Positions 1 through 8,222 of a stretch of 15,715 bases of DNA are shown here, one piece after another. The stretch is from Endozoicomonadaceae bacterium (GTDB lineage: Bacteria > Pseudomonadota > Gammaproteobacteria > Pseudomonadales > Endozoicomonadaceae): NCBI GenBank assembly GCA_023146365.1, contig JAGLCE010000116.1, positions 1 through 15,715 on the forward strand, in the 5' to 3' direction. How positions within the stretch are numbered: position 1 is the stretch's first letter; every line of letters starts with the position of its first letter. The notes beneath the pieces were generated by a model. It was not told the DNA's origin, searched no databases, and worked only from the letters and a program-made list of their open reading frames with translations. A program made the position numbers and the translations under genes.

Positions 1-34
1 TATTTATATGATTTCTGGAAACAGATTGATACTT

Positions 35-58
35 AAAAAAACCGATAAAAAATCGGTT
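35..58 (-). terminator. Orphan Rho-independent terminator (minus strand)
   Basis: AACCGAT (40-46) and ATCGGTT (52-58) form a perfect 7-bp stem around a 5-nt loop. A run of A on the plus strand at 35-41 becomes a U-tract 3' of the hairpin on the minus strand. It points the same way as the decayed transposase, so it may have ended that element or a lost gene. rne already has its own terminator 570 bp earlier. Confidence 0.5.
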
Positions 59-158
59 ACAATATTGAATAGATAGTACAATTTCCATAAAGAGTCTATC
101 ATGAATTCACAATGCATTGAATGGATTAGCATAAGTTTAACATGTCAATCTTACATGA

Positions 159-507
159 CTAAGTGCTATCATTCTTGTTAGCGAGGCTTGAATAAAATAC
201 CAGATTTTATTGTGGCGTTGTTTTTCAAAAGGCATGAGAGTAGGAAAATGGCCTTAGCGATCAGCGGTAGCTTTCAATGTAGTTGTCGCGTATGTTGTGC
301 ATCTAGGATTTAATACTGATGAGCATTAGCGACACTGAGCAGTTTGTAAGTATTGCTAACATAGTCCTCATCCGTGAAAATTACTTTATCATTTTCGTAT
401 AACAAGTTTGGTCACTCGTTAATATCAGTTCCATTGGCTGCTGTAACGGTGTCGCTGTGTATTTGTAAGAGACCTCTCACGTCGCTTGGTAGTGATATTT
501 TTATTGA
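159..507 (-). pseudogene. Decayed IS5-family transposase remnant
   Basis: Reading the minus strand from about 507 down to 310 gives a stretch that looks like the middle of an IS5-family DDE transposase. It contains DVRGLLQIHS, then TVTAANGTDINE (compare the family's TVTAANVHD), an in-frame TGA at 412-414, then PNLLYENDKVIFTDEDY (compare LLHGEE..V..DAGY) and a TAA at 310-312. In another frame, near 203-159, a piece reading YSSLANKNDS resembles the family's C-terminal YRGLAKNDAQ. The stop, the frame change and the lack of intact ends show it is dead. I matched it from memory of family motifs, not by a search. The rest of 1-624 contains only the terminator-like hairpin near 35-58; I see no intact gene. 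Confidence 0.55.
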
Positions 508-624
508 GCTGGAAACGCTAAGCTGCTTCAACAATAAGTAACGTCGTTGTCTGAAAGTGATTGACTGATGAGGCTGTTATGTCATTTTATAAGGACTTAA
601 TCAGAGATTCAATAAATACCACTC

Positions 625-655
625 AAAAAAAGGAAGTCAATTGACTCCCTTTTTT
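625..655 (-). terminator. Rho-independent terminator of rne
   Basis: A 15-bp hairpin is centred between 640 and 641, with a core of AGTCAATTGACT. The single imperfect pair (634 with 647) becomes a G.U wobble only in the minus-strand RNA, which then ends in seven U. It lies about 55 bp past the rne stop codon. Confidence 0.8.
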
Positions 656-710
656 ATGGTTTTAACTTAACTCTGAGACTCAGTGGTATTTTCCTGAGCA
701 GAGGAGCCTT

Positions 711-3359
711 TTATGTCGATTGGTTCTTCGCCTGTATGGCCATTCTACGTTTGATTTCCCGAGGGTCATTATACGCACGTGCTCTTTTGGGTGGCCTGTT
801 AGACACTGTATTGGCTGCGTTCTCAGACGCAGTTGCTGGAGAGCTGATACTATGGCTGGCAACAGGCTCAGAGAGCGATTTCTGTTGCTGCTCGGAGACA
901 CTTTTATCTTGAACGGCCTTCTTATCCTCTGCAGTTGATGTGTCCGTTTTAACGCTCTCTGCTACCGGTGTAGGTTCGGTTATAATGGGCTTCGACGTGT
1001 CAGGTACTTGCTGGATAAGGTCAGATCTCTCTCTCTGGGTCTTCTGCTCTTTGGGCTCGTTTGGCTGTTGCGGTGGTTCCACGTTTGCCGTTGTCGATTG
1101 CTCAGTAGTCACCATGGTTTGTTGCTGTTTAGTAGCGTCTGGCGATGTTTCACTGCTAGGTCGAGAGCGCTTGCTATGATCCCCTGTATTGTGGATAGCG
1201 TCAGGTTGAGCATTTTCGCTTTTCTGTGGCAGTGGGGAAGCATTGAATGGATTCTCCGACGTTTTTACCAACGGCTCTGTATTCTCAATATTGTTAGGCT
1301 GTTTTTGACCATTCTGCTGAGAAGCTTGGTTGTCTCGTTGAGAGGGTCGGTTGTTTCTGCGGCGATTCGCCATGTTGCGTGGGCGACGGCGATGATCATT
1401 TGAATCAGAGGTTTGCCTTGTTTTCTGCTCTTCGGGAGATGGGGGGCTGTTGGGCTTTTCGTATTGAGTTTGTTGTGCTTGCCTAGCGGCTACCTGGGGT
1501 CGTTGAGGCTGATTAGATTGGTTCTGTTTTTGCTGTTGGGAAGTGCGCTGATCGTGACGACTGCGATCACCTTGGCTGTCTTGGCGTTGTTGCCTTTGCT
1601 GAGCGCTGGTGTTGTTGCGGTTCTGCGACCTGTTTTGAGTGGATGGCGTTACTGTCTGTGTCTTTTGTTCGCTCTCTTCATTCTTGAAAAGTCCAGATAA
1701 GAAGCGTGAGACTGAGCTAACTAAACTCGTCTGCTCTTTGCTGTCAGCTTGTGTGGGAGCAGGTTGTGATGGCCTGATATTTTTAACGGCTGCTTCACTG
1801 CTCTTTGTTGCAGATTTTTCTTTTGAGGATTCTTTCGCAGACTGGTAGGTCTCAGCAGTGATTTCGAAGCTGTTCTCTTTCGCTTGAGCTGCGGCGTGAT
1901 CATCCCGCAATCGCTGAACTTCAAAATGCGGCGTTTCCAAGTTTGGATTAGGAACCACCAGTACGCGAACATTGCAGCGTTTTTCGATTTTGCTGATAAC
2001 GCTTCGTTTCTCATTGAGCAGGAATGTGCCAACGCTGACAGGAACTTGTGCACGAATTTCAGACGTTCTTTCTTTGAATGCCTCTTCTTCCATGAGTCGC
2101 AGGATGGAGAGGGCGAGAGAACTGATATCACGAATGCTGCCCTGACCTTGGCAGCGTGGGCATACAACACCGCTGGTCTCACCTAGAGAGGGGCGCAGGC
2201 GCTGTCGGGACATTTCCAACAGGCCAAACCGTGAAATATGACCAATCTGAACACGGGCACGATCCATCTGAAGCGCATCTTTCATGCGATTTTCAACTTC
2301 ACGCTGACTCTTGCTGGCGTTCATATCAATGAAATCGATGACGATCAGGCCACCGATATCACGCAGGCGCAGTTGACGAGCGATCTCGTCAGCTGCCTCC
2401 AAGTTGGTGTTTAGGGCAGTTTCTTCGATATCACCACCACGGGTGGCGCGGGCAGAGTTGATATCGATGGATACCAATGCTTCAGTTGGATCAATAACGA
2501 TAGAGCCGCCAGACGGAAGACTGACTTCGCGTTGGAACGCCGTTTCAATTTGAGACTCGATCTGAAAGTGGTTAAACAGCGGCACCGGCTCTTTATAGAG
2601 TTGAATGCGATCCTGGTATTGGGGCATGACTTGACGGATAAAATCCAAGGCTTCTGCGTGAGCCTTTGGGGTGTCGACCAGCACTTCAGTGATATCCTGA
2701 CGCAGGTAGTCTCGTATGGCTCGGATGATGACATTGCTTTCTTGGTAGATCAGAAAGGGTGCACTGCTGGTTGCGGCTTCCTGGATAGATTTCCAGAGTT
2801 GCAATAGGTAGTCTAAGTCCCATTGGAGCTCTTCGCTGTTCCGGCCGAGACCGGCAGTTCGGACAATGACCCCCATCTCTTGCTGAATATCCAGTTGGCC
2901 GAGCGCTTCGCGCAGATGAGTGCGTTCTTCTCCTTCAATTCGGCGGGAGATTCCCCCTGCTCGTGGATTATTAGGCATTAATACCAGATAACGGCCAGCA
3001 AGGCTGATAAAGGTGGTCAAGGCTGCGCCTTTATTGCCACGCTCTTCTTTGTCAACCTGAACAACCATTTCCTGACCTTCTCGGATCACCTCTCTGATGT
3101 TGGGGCGGCCTGATGATGGGGTTTTGAAATAGTCTCTGGATATCTCTTTAAGAGGGAGAAATCCGTGTCTGTCTGCACCAAAATCTACAAAGGCCGCTTC
3201 GAGGCTAGGCTCAATACGGGTGATTTTTCCTTTGTAGATGTTAGATTTTTTCTGTTCCCAGTCGCTGGATTCAATATCCAAATCGTAAAGTTTCTGGCCG
3301 TCGACCAGTGCAACCCGCAGTTCTTCTTGCTGGGTAGCGTTGATAAGCATTCTTTTCAT
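711..3359 (-). CDS. rne: Ribonuclease E
   Basis: Essential endoribonuclease for mRNA decay, rRNA and tRNA processing, and scaffold of the degradosome at the inner membrane. The protein has 882 residues. The N-terminal half is near-colinear with E. coli RNase E: it starts MKRMLINATQQEELRVALVD, the S1 domain lies near 35-120, the metal-binding aspartates are D299 (SIDINSARATRGGD) and D342 (DFIDM), and the zinc link is C400-PR-C403. Residues 545-560 (SLVSSVSRFLSGLFKN) look like the amphipathic membrane-targeting helix. Residues 565-855 are low-complexity, rich in Q, N, S and P, with an Arg-rich patch at 656-675 (RRRPRNMANRRRNNR) expected to bind RNA. The C-terminus carries a RAYNDPREIKRR block, resembling the NDPR partner-binding motif described in Pseudomonas RNase E. 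The start is fixed by homology; no strong ribosome binding site is visible. Confidence 0.98.
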   Translation of the reverse strand: MKRMLINATQQEELRVALVDGQKLYDLDIESSDWEQKKSNIYKGKITRIEPSLEAAFVDFGADRHGFLPLKEISRDYFKTPSSGRPNIREVIREGQEMVVQVDKEERGNKGAALTTFISLAGRYLVLMPNNPRAGGISRRIEGEERTHLREALGQLDIQQEMGVIVRTAGLGRNSEELQWDLDYLLQLWKSIQEAATSSAPFLIYQESNVIIRAIRDYLRQDITEVLVDTPKAHAEALDFIRQVMPQYQDRIQLYKEPVPLFNHFQIESQIETAFQREVSLPSGGSIVIDPTEALVSIDINSARATRGGDIEETALNTNLEAADEIARQLRLRDIGGLIVIDFIDMNASKSQREVENRMKDALQMDRARVQIGHISRFGLLEMSRQRLRPSLGETSGVVCPRCQGQGSIRDISSLALSILRLMEEEAFKERTSEIRAQVPVSVGTFLLNEKRSVISKIEKRCNVRVLVVPNPNLETPHFEVQRLRDDHAAAQAKENSFEITAETYQSAKESSKEKSATKSSEAAVKNIRPSQPAPTQADSKEQTSLVSSVSRFLSGLFKNEESEQKTQTVTPSTQNRSQNRNNTSAQQRQQRQDSQGDRSRHDQRTSQQQKQNQSNQPQRPQVAARQAQQTQYEKPNSPPSPEEQKTRQTSDSNDHRRRPRNMANRRRNNRPSQRDNQASQQNGQKQPNNIENTEPLVKTSENPFNASPLPQKSENAQPDAIHNTGDHSKRSRPSSETSPDATKQQQTMVTTEQSTTANVEPPQQPNEPKEQKTQRERSDLIQQVPDTSKPIITEPTPVAESVKTDTSTAEDKKAVQDKSVSEQQQKSLSEPVASHSISSPATASENAANTVSNRPPKRARAYNDPREIKRRMAIQAKNQST

Positions 3360-3920
3360 GTATTACCAATAATGTATGGCTACTATCCTCTTCAATTGCT
3401 GTGTCTCCTATTATTCATTCTTGTTGTTTATGCTGTTATGTAATGTAGCAAGCAGATGTTTGGACTTTATCCAGCAATAGTGATGGTGTTAGTCTCAAAG
3501 GGCTTGCTAGGCCTTTTTTAGCCTCAACATGAGGACACGTAGGTCTTATCTTGCGCTTACTGCAAACCTGGGGCAGTTGCCCTTGCTGAGGTCAGCGAAG
3601 CCTGAGTGCCTGAGTGTCAACTTCTGAAATCGTAATAGAAACGCCAGACTGAAAAAGAGAGCGCTAGTTAACGTTTGTCAGCTGCATAGTATTTCTTTAT
3701 GCTACTGCGTCTGACACATATTTTTCCTGTCACACTTACTTGGACAACGAATACGGAAAAAGTCTCCGTAAATTTTGTAACCGTTATGATCACTCTAACC
3801 GTTTTTTATAACATTTTATCGCAAATCGCTTGCTGATCTGCGATTGGTACTAGAAATATACCAGCAATTGACGAGTCCAGCAAATGACTTGAAAACTGGT
3901 AATACTGGTAATATGGTCGA
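3360..3920. other. Divergent rne/rluC spacer
   Basis: This 560-bp stretch has no convincing gene. It must hold the rne promoter and its long 5' untranslated leader; E. coli rne has a structured autoregulatory leader. Visible inverted repeats are TACGGA/TCCGTA (3752-3770) and ATCGCA/TGCGAT (about 3819-3845). A 9-bp tandem direct repeat, ACTGGTAAT twice (3895-3912), lies just before rluC. A TTGAAA (3889-3894) with TATGGT (3912-3917) looks like a sigma-70 promoter but would start transcription inside the rluC start codon, so I do not call it. Confidence 0.4.
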
Positions 3921-4898
3921 ATGAGTCATGAATATCCAGTTGCTTCAGAGGCTGATGTCTGTGTTCGCTTCGTTGAAGTTGATGAGGAGCGAGCCGGTCA
4001 ACGACTGGATAATTTTCTGAAGCTGCACCTCAAGGGTGTGCCGAAAACGCGTATTTACCGAATAATTCGTAAGGGTGAGGTACGGGTCAACCAGGGGCGT
4101 GTTGCGCACTCTTACCGTTTGGTTACTGGTGATAATGTACGAATCCCGCCTGTTCGTATGGCTGAAAGGCCGCCGGCACATGCGCCAAGTATCGGGATGA
4201 GCCGTGTCATTGATCAGAGTATTTTGTATGAGGATGATGCGCTACTGGTCATTAATAAGCCGAGTGGTATGGCAGTGCATGGTGGAAGCGGTGTATCGTT
4301 GGGTGTGATCGAAGCGTTGCGTGCCATGCGCCCTGATAGTCGTTTTCTTGAATTGGTACACCGTCTGGATCGTGATACCTCAGGTTGTCTTCTGGTGGCG
4401 AAAAAACGCAGTATGCTGAGGTATCTGCATAGCCAGATGCAATCAGGTAATATTGAAAAAATTTATCAGCTGCTCGTGTCGGGGCGTTGGCCGAATCAGC
4501 GGCAAACCATCAAGGCTCCTCTGCTTAAGAATACCCTTCGTTCCGGTGAGCGTATTGTGGTGGTTCATCCTGAAGGCAAGCCTTCAGTCACCCATTTTCA
4601 GGTGTTGGAGCGACTAAATGATTGCACTTTAGTGGAAGCGCGCCTGGAAACCGGCCGTACCCATCAGATCCGAGTGCATTCCAAACACGCCGGCTGTTCC
4701 ATTATCGGGGATGAGAAATATGGCAATAATGACGTGAATAAAACCATGAGACAGTTTGGCTTGAGACGTCTGTTTTTGCATGCGGCTACGTTGAAAGTCA
4801 CGTTGCCTGATCAGCGGGATATGATGTTTGAAGCGCCGCTACCTGATGATTTGAAGCGTGGTTTACAGGTGATTCGTGATCAACAGTGCTTGCGATAA
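3921..4898 (+). CDS. rluC: 23S rRNA pseudouridine synthase RluC
   Basis: Converts specific uridines of 23S rRNA to pseudouridine (positions 955, 2504 and 2580 in E. coli). The 325-residue protein has an N-terminal S4 RNA-binding domain (about 25-85, with GQRLDNFL and KGVPKTRIYRIIRKGEVRVN). The RluA-family catalytic domain follows, with the signature HRLDRDTSG containing catalytic D150. ETGRTHQIRVH and GDEKYG are further family motifs. Similarity to E. coli RluC runs through the S4 domain, which separates it from RluA (no S4 domain) and RluD. It is transcribed divergently from rne, as in many gammaproteobacteria, and begins a three-gene plus-strand run with the phosphatase and sppA. The ATG at 3921 is the only nearby start; its ribosome binding site is weak. 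Confidence 0.95.
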   Translation: MSHEYPVASEADVCVRFVEVDEERAGQRLDNFLKLHLKGVPKTRIYRIIRKGEVRVNQGRVAHSYRLVTGDNVRIPPVRMAERPPAHAPSIGMSRVIDQSILYEDDALLVINKPSGMAVHGGSGVSLGVIEALRAMRPDSRFLELVHRLDRDTSGCLLVAKKRSMLRYLHSQMQSGNIEKIYQLLVSGRWPNQRQTIKAPLLKNTLRSGERIVVVHPEGKPSVTHFQVLERLNDCTLVEARLETGRTHQIRVHSKHAGCSIIGDEKYGNNDVNKTMRQFGLRRLFLHAATLKVTLPDQRDMMFEAPLPDDLKRGLQVIRDQQCLR

Positions 4899-4965
4899 TT
4901 GTCAAGCATCTGAAGTTAGAGCATAACACTAGACTCCTGTGAGTGCAGAGACAAAGAGTATGGAT

Positions 4966-5616
4966 ATGCAGTATCAGTTGGTTGTCTTTGATTGGGACGG
5001 TACATTAGTTGATTCGGCTGAACGTATTGTTTCATGTCTAAGGTATGCGTCTCAAAAGGTTGGGTTGCCGCTGTTATCGGATGGGGGGTACTGCGATGTT
5101 ATTGGTCTTGGGATGCCTGAAGCGATCAAGCAGTTGTATCCGGCGTTGACAGAGACGAATATTCGCAGGTTCATAGACGCTTATCGTAATGAGTTCTTGG
5201 ATCGATGTCAGGATCCGCCACCTCTGTTTGACGGAGTGTCTGATCTTTTAGCATCGCTTAGAGGAGAAGGGTATTCACTGGCTGTTGCAACGGGGAAGTC
5301 TCGCAAAGGCCTAGCAGGAGAACTTGATGTTCGAGATATTGCGGACTTTTTTATAGCAACACGCTGCGCTGATGAGACACGATCAAAGCCCGATCCAATG
5401 ATGCTTGACCAGTTAATGGGAGAGCTGAGGTGTGACGCAGCGGAAGTGCTAATGATTGGTGATAGCGTATACGATATGAAAATGGCGGCCAATGCGGGCG
5501 TTGATCGACTGGCTGTGACTTGGGGTGTTCATGATCGGGATCGTCTTGTTAGTTTTAACCCCGTTCTGGTTGCCGATCGTGTTAGTGAGATTGAGACATT
5601 TCTATTGTCCTTATAA
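4966..5616 (+). CDS. HAD-superfamily phosphatase (phosphoglycolate phosphatase-like)
   Basis: Hydrolase of the haloacid dehalogenase superfamily, class IA layout. With the start at 4966 (MQYQLVVFDWDGT) the motifs are: motif I DWDGT with nucleophile D9 and acid/base D11, motif II T109 (VATGKS), motif III K141 (SKPDP), and motif IV D166/D170 (GDSVYD). A helical cap lies between motifs I and II. The frame is open up to a GTG at 4939, but homologues begin close to the DWDGT strand. The ATG at 4966 has AAAGAG 7 nt upstream, while GTG 4939 has no ribosome binding site, so I prefer 4966. The same gene sits between rluC and sppA in Pseudomonas (PA2974). The substrate cannot be read from sequence; family members act on phosphoglycolate, sugar phosphates or nucleotides. 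Confidence 0.88.
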   Translation: MQYQLVVFDWDGTLVDSAERIVSCLRYASQKVGLPLLSDGGYCDVIGLGMPEAIKQLYPALTETNIRRFIDAYRNEFLDRCQDPPPLFDGVSDLLASLRGEGYSLAVATGKSRKGLAGELDVRDIADFFIATRCADETRSKPDPMMLDQLMGELRCDAAEVLMIGDSVYDMKMAANAGVDRLAVTWGVHDRDRLVSFNPVLVADRVSEIETFLLSL

Positions 5617-5694
5617 ATAGTGCATGATTCGGAGGATTTATCTTTCAGTGTCATGGGTATGAATGATGATTCAGTGAAGCTTAGAGGGGGCGGT

Positions 5695-6660
5695 ATGTCT
5701 GAAAAGGAGAATGTGTCTTATGAAGAGGATCGGAGCTTGATAGAAAAGCTCGTATTTGCTGCACAGGTGGAACAGCGATGCTCCCGTCGTTGGGGTGTGT
5801 TTTTTAAGTTGATGGTGCTGATCTGGCTATTTGTAGTTTCTGCGGGTGTGTTCATGTCTGCCCGTTTAGGATCGTCACTGGGTGTTGGTTCGAGCTCTGT
5901 CTATACCGCATTGATTGAGCTTGAGGGAGTGATTGCGGCAGGTGAACAGGCCGGTGCTGATAATGTAGTCGGCGGTTTGCGTGATGCGTTTAAAGACACG
6001 AATGTAAAAGGGATTGTTTTACGGATTAACAGCCCAGGTGGTAGCCCCGTCCAGTCTGGCTATATCTACGATGAAATTCGGCGCCTGAAAAAAACACGTG
6101 ACGATATTAAGGTTTATGCGGTTATTGTTGATGTTGGTGCTTCAGGTGCTTATTACATTGCATCTGCCGCTGATGAAATTTATGCAGATAAGGCCAGTCT
6201 GGTGGGTTCCATTGGTGCTTATATGGCTAGTTTTGGTCTAGATGGTGCGATGGAAAAGGTGGGCATTACCCGTCGATTCTATAAGTCAGGCGAGTTTAAG
6301 GGGGTGTCTGATCCCTTTCAGCCTGAAGATCCGGTGGCTGTGGAGCATATCAGGACGATGGTTGCCTCCATTCATCAGCAGTTCATTGATAGCGTGAAGT
6401 TGGGGCGCGGGACTCGGTTAGGTGATGATCCACAACTTTATTCTGGGCTGATCTGGTCCGGTGAGCAGGCGGTTGATCTTGGGCTGGTGGATGGACTAGG
6501 TAGCTCCAGTTATGTGGCTCGCGAGTTGATCGGCGAAGAGGAAATCGTAGACTTTACTCGGCAGCTCTCACAGTTTGAGCGATTTGCTCGCCAGTTAGGG
6601 GTAGGCGCTATGCATACCATAGCGAACGTACTGGCTCTTGATGGTTTGACGCTTCGATAG
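5695..6660 (+). CDS. sppA: Signal peptide peptidase SppA, S49 family (short form)
   Basis: Inner-membrane serine protease that degrades cleaved signal peptides and membrane protein fragments. The 321-residue product has a short cytoplasmic N-terminus, one membrane segment (about 33-56, FFKLMVLIWLFVVSAGVFM), then one S49/ClpP-like protease domain facing the periplasm. The likely Ser-Lys dyad is S150 in VGASGAYYIA and K202 in YKSGEFKG. INSPGGSP near 112-119 is the conserved substrate-groove motif. It is the single-domain (about 36 kDa) type, not the duplicated E. coli SppA. The frame is open back to a GTG at 5620. I choose the ATG at 5695 because AGAGGGG lies just upstream and because the Pseudomonas homologue begins at the matching position. 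Confidence 0.92.
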   Translation: MSEKENVSYEEDRSLIEKLVFAAQVEQRCSRRWGVFFKLMVLIWLFVVSAGVFMSARLGSSLGVGSSSVYTALIELEGVIAAGEQAGADNVVGGLRDAFKDTNVKGIVLRINSPGGSPVQSGYIYDEIRRLKKTRDDIKVYAVIVDVGASGAYYIASAADEIYADKASLVGSIGAYMASFGLDGAMEKVGITRRFYKSGEFKGVSDPFQPEDPVAVEHIRTMVASIHQQFIDSVKLGRGTRLGDDPQLYSGLIWSGEQAVDLGLVDGLGSSSYVARELIGEEEIVDFTRQLSQFERFARQLGVGAMHTIANVLALDGLTLR

Positions 6661-6713
6661 CTGTTTTATGATGATGCATCGTCCGTCATGTCTGATTGGG
6701 CGATGCAGTGAAG

Positions 6714-7319
6714 CTAGGGAATATGCTGGTGGTGAGCTCGAAGCATCTGAGACAGGGTGATTAATGGTAGTCCTTCTAGTGCTGTTGGATCATCACCGGA
6801 GAGGGATTCAAGCAGTGATATACCCAGTGATTCCCATTTGAAGCTACCTGCGCAATCTAGCGGATGATCTTTTTCTATGTACCGTGTTATTTCGGCGGAC
6901 GCTAGTCGCCGAAAGGTGACGTGAAATGGTACGACGGTAGACAGACAGCTGCTTTGTGTTGTGTCCAGCAGGCAGAGACCGGTGAGAAACTGGACGGTTT
7001 TACCGCTACAGAGTGACAGTTGTTCAAAGGCTTTTTCTGCGGTGTGTGGTTTTCCCAGAATTGACGTGCCCAGTACCGCTACCTGATCAGAGCCGATAAT
7101 CAGTGCTTCTGGGTAGTGCTTACTGCAGGCGTACGCTTTACTCTGGCTTAATCGTGCTGCCATTTGACGGGGTGGTTCGTTTTCGTGCCTCAGTTCTGTT
7201 ATGTCAGGGGCGTGGCTTGTAAAGGGAAGTTGTAGGCGTTCGAGTAATCTTTGTCGGTATATTGAGCGTGAAGCTAGAATCAGTTGGCGTGAGAGTGTCG
7301 GCATTATTGAGTGCGCCAT
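6714..7319 (-). CDS. yceF: Maf-family nucleotide pyrophosphatase (YceF type)
   Basis: House-cleaning pyrophosphatase that hydrolyses modified nucleotides; E. coli YceF prefers 7-methyl-GTP, giving the monophosphate and pyrophosphate. The N-terminal LILASRS signature, the IIGSDQVAVL motif with catalytic Asp (D78 from the first Met), and HPLDCAGSFKWESLGISL match YceF more closely than YhdE, which acts on dTTP/UTP. The full length is 201 residues. Two in-frame start codons exist, at 7319 and 7304, produced by a 15-bp tandem duplication; the downstream one (MPTLSRQLILAS) matches the usual family N-terminus. The gene is convergent with sppA and divergent from yceD. TGCATCG/CGATGCA (6675-6707) lies between it and sppA but has no U-tract. 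Confidence 0.92.
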   Translation of the reverse strand: MAHSIMPTLSRQLILASRSIYRQRLLERLQLPFTSHAPDITELRHENEPPRQMAARLSQSKAYACSKHYPEALIIGSDQVAVLGTSILGKPHTAEKAFEQLSLCSGKTVQFLTGLCLLDTTQSSCLSTVVPFHVTFRRLASAEITRYIEKDHPLDCAGSFKWESLGISLLESLSGDDPTALEGLPLITLSQMLRAHHQHIP

Positions 7320-7331
7320 TATTGAGTGCGC
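7302..7331. repeat. 15-bp tandem duplication over the maf start
   Basis: CATTATTGAGTGCGC occurs twice without a gap (7302-7316 and 7317-7331). Read on the minus strand, each copy ends in ATG. The duplication therefore adds MAHSI before MPTLS and keeps the frame. Confidence 0.95.
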
Positions 7332-7437
7332 AGTGGATCATCGTAGTGAGTCAGTGTATCAGTCTGTTGGGCGTGTTGCGAATGGTCGCGTGAGTGTTGC
7401 CACGGGCATGATATTATGAAAAAGCGTTTGAAGCCCT

Positions 7438-7466
7438 TTGACAGGCATTAAACATGGCTTTATCAT
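7438..7466 (+). promoter_or_regulatory. Sigma-70 promoter of yceD-rpmF-plsX
   Basis: A consensus TTGACA (7438-7443) is separated by 17 bp from TATCAT (7461-7466). The expected start near 7473 lies only 2-4 nt before the yceD ATG, so this promoter would give a nearly leaderless message. A second candidate, the extended -10 TGATATTAT (7409-7417), would give a leader of about 50 nt that includes the GAGGG at 7468-7472. Confidence 0.6.
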
Positions 7467-7475
7467 TGAGGGCTT

Positions 7476-8030
7476 ATGTTAAATAGGCGGTTACCAAAAC
7501 AGATCACACCACTCAAGTTTGCTCAGAATGAGTACAAACTTGTGGGTCGAATCGCGGTCGGCGAGCTCGACAGGTTAGTGGAAATGCTGGCCGGTAAAGA
7601 GGCAGAGGTCGCTCTATCGCTGGAGTTTTTTCTGGAAGATAACCGTCGTCCAATGATTACCGGCGAACTGAAAGCGGAATTGCCAATGATCTGCCAGCGA
7701 TGTCTTGATGTTGTGTGCGTGAGCATTCAAACCGAAATTAATCTGGCGGTGGTCTGGTCTGAAGAGCAGGCGAAAGCCTTGCCGAAGGATCTTGATCCGT
7801 TGATTATGAAAGATGATACGGCGGATCTTCAGCAGCTAGTCGAAGATGAGCTGTTGTTAAGTCTTCCGTTGGTGGCATATCACGAGAACGATCGATGTCA
7901 TGCTGGACGGGTCTTCAGTACAGACCCGAACTTCGATGAAGTGTTGCCTGAATGTGGGCAGAAAAAGCTTAATCCGTTCAGCGTGTTGGCACAGTTAAAA
8001 ACTGATGATCAATCCATTAAGGAGAGTTAA
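7476..8030 (+). CDS. yceD: YceD (DUF177), 23S rRNA accumulation protein
   Basis: Member of the YceD/DUF177 family, needed for normal 23S rRNA levels in bacteria and conserved next to rpmF; its biochemical activity is not well defined. The 184-residue protein has a CQRC pair (C73, C76) in MICQRCLDV, an acidic VEDELLLSLPLVAYH segment and the C-terminal NPFSVLAQLK. All of these align with E. coli YceD. It starts the yceD-rpmF-plsX run and ends 3 bp before rpmF, so coupled expression is likely. GAGGG lies only 3 nt before the ATG, which is tight for a ribosome binding site. Confidence 0.93.
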   Translation: MLNRRLPKQITPLKFAQNEYKLVGRIAVGELDRLVEMLAGKEAEVALSLEFFLEDNRRPMITGELKAELPMICQRCLDVVCVSIQTEINLAVVWSEEQAKALPKDLDPLIMKDDTADLQQLVEDELLLSLPLVAYHENDRCHAGRVFSTDPNFDEVLPECGQKKLNPFSVLAQLKTDDQSIKES

Positions 8031-8033
8031 CTC

Positions 8034-8216
8034 ATGGCAGTTCAGCAGAACCGAAAAACCCGTTCACGGCGTAATATGCGTCGTTCACACGATGCGCTAG
8101 GTACTTCCACTCTGTCCGTTGATGTAGGCAGCGGTGAAACCCACCGTCGTCACCATGTGACTGCTGACGGTTTCTATCGTGGCAATAAAGTGGTTGTTGG
8201 CAAAAACGACGAATAA
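8034..8216 (+). CDS. rpmF: 50S ribosomal protein bL32
   Basis: Small basic 60-residue protein of the large ribosomal subunit. The N-terminus MAVQQNRKTRSRRNMRRSHDAL is the typical bL32 start, followed by the HRRHHVTADGFYRG block. No zinc-binding Cys pairs are present, as in other gammaproteobacterial forms. An AAGGAG at 8019-8024 lies 9 nt upstream of the ATG. It is flanked by yceD (3 bp) and plsX (6 bp), the classical yceD-rpmF-plsX order that ties ribosome production to membrane lipid synthesis. Confidence 0.97.
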   Translation: MAVQQNRKTRSRRNMRRSHDALGTSTLSVDVGSGETHRRHHVTADGFYRGNKVVVGKNDE

Positions 8217-8222
8217 GTTATC

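Noticed and set aside
940..1700. Several plus-strand ORFs opposite rne
   Set aside because: They lie antisense to the low-complexity coding part of rne and show no family features; they are shadows of its codon pattern.
3889..3917. TTGAAA-17-TATGGT promoter for rluC
   Set aside because: The predicted start falls inside the rluC start codon and no alternative start codon lies just downstream.
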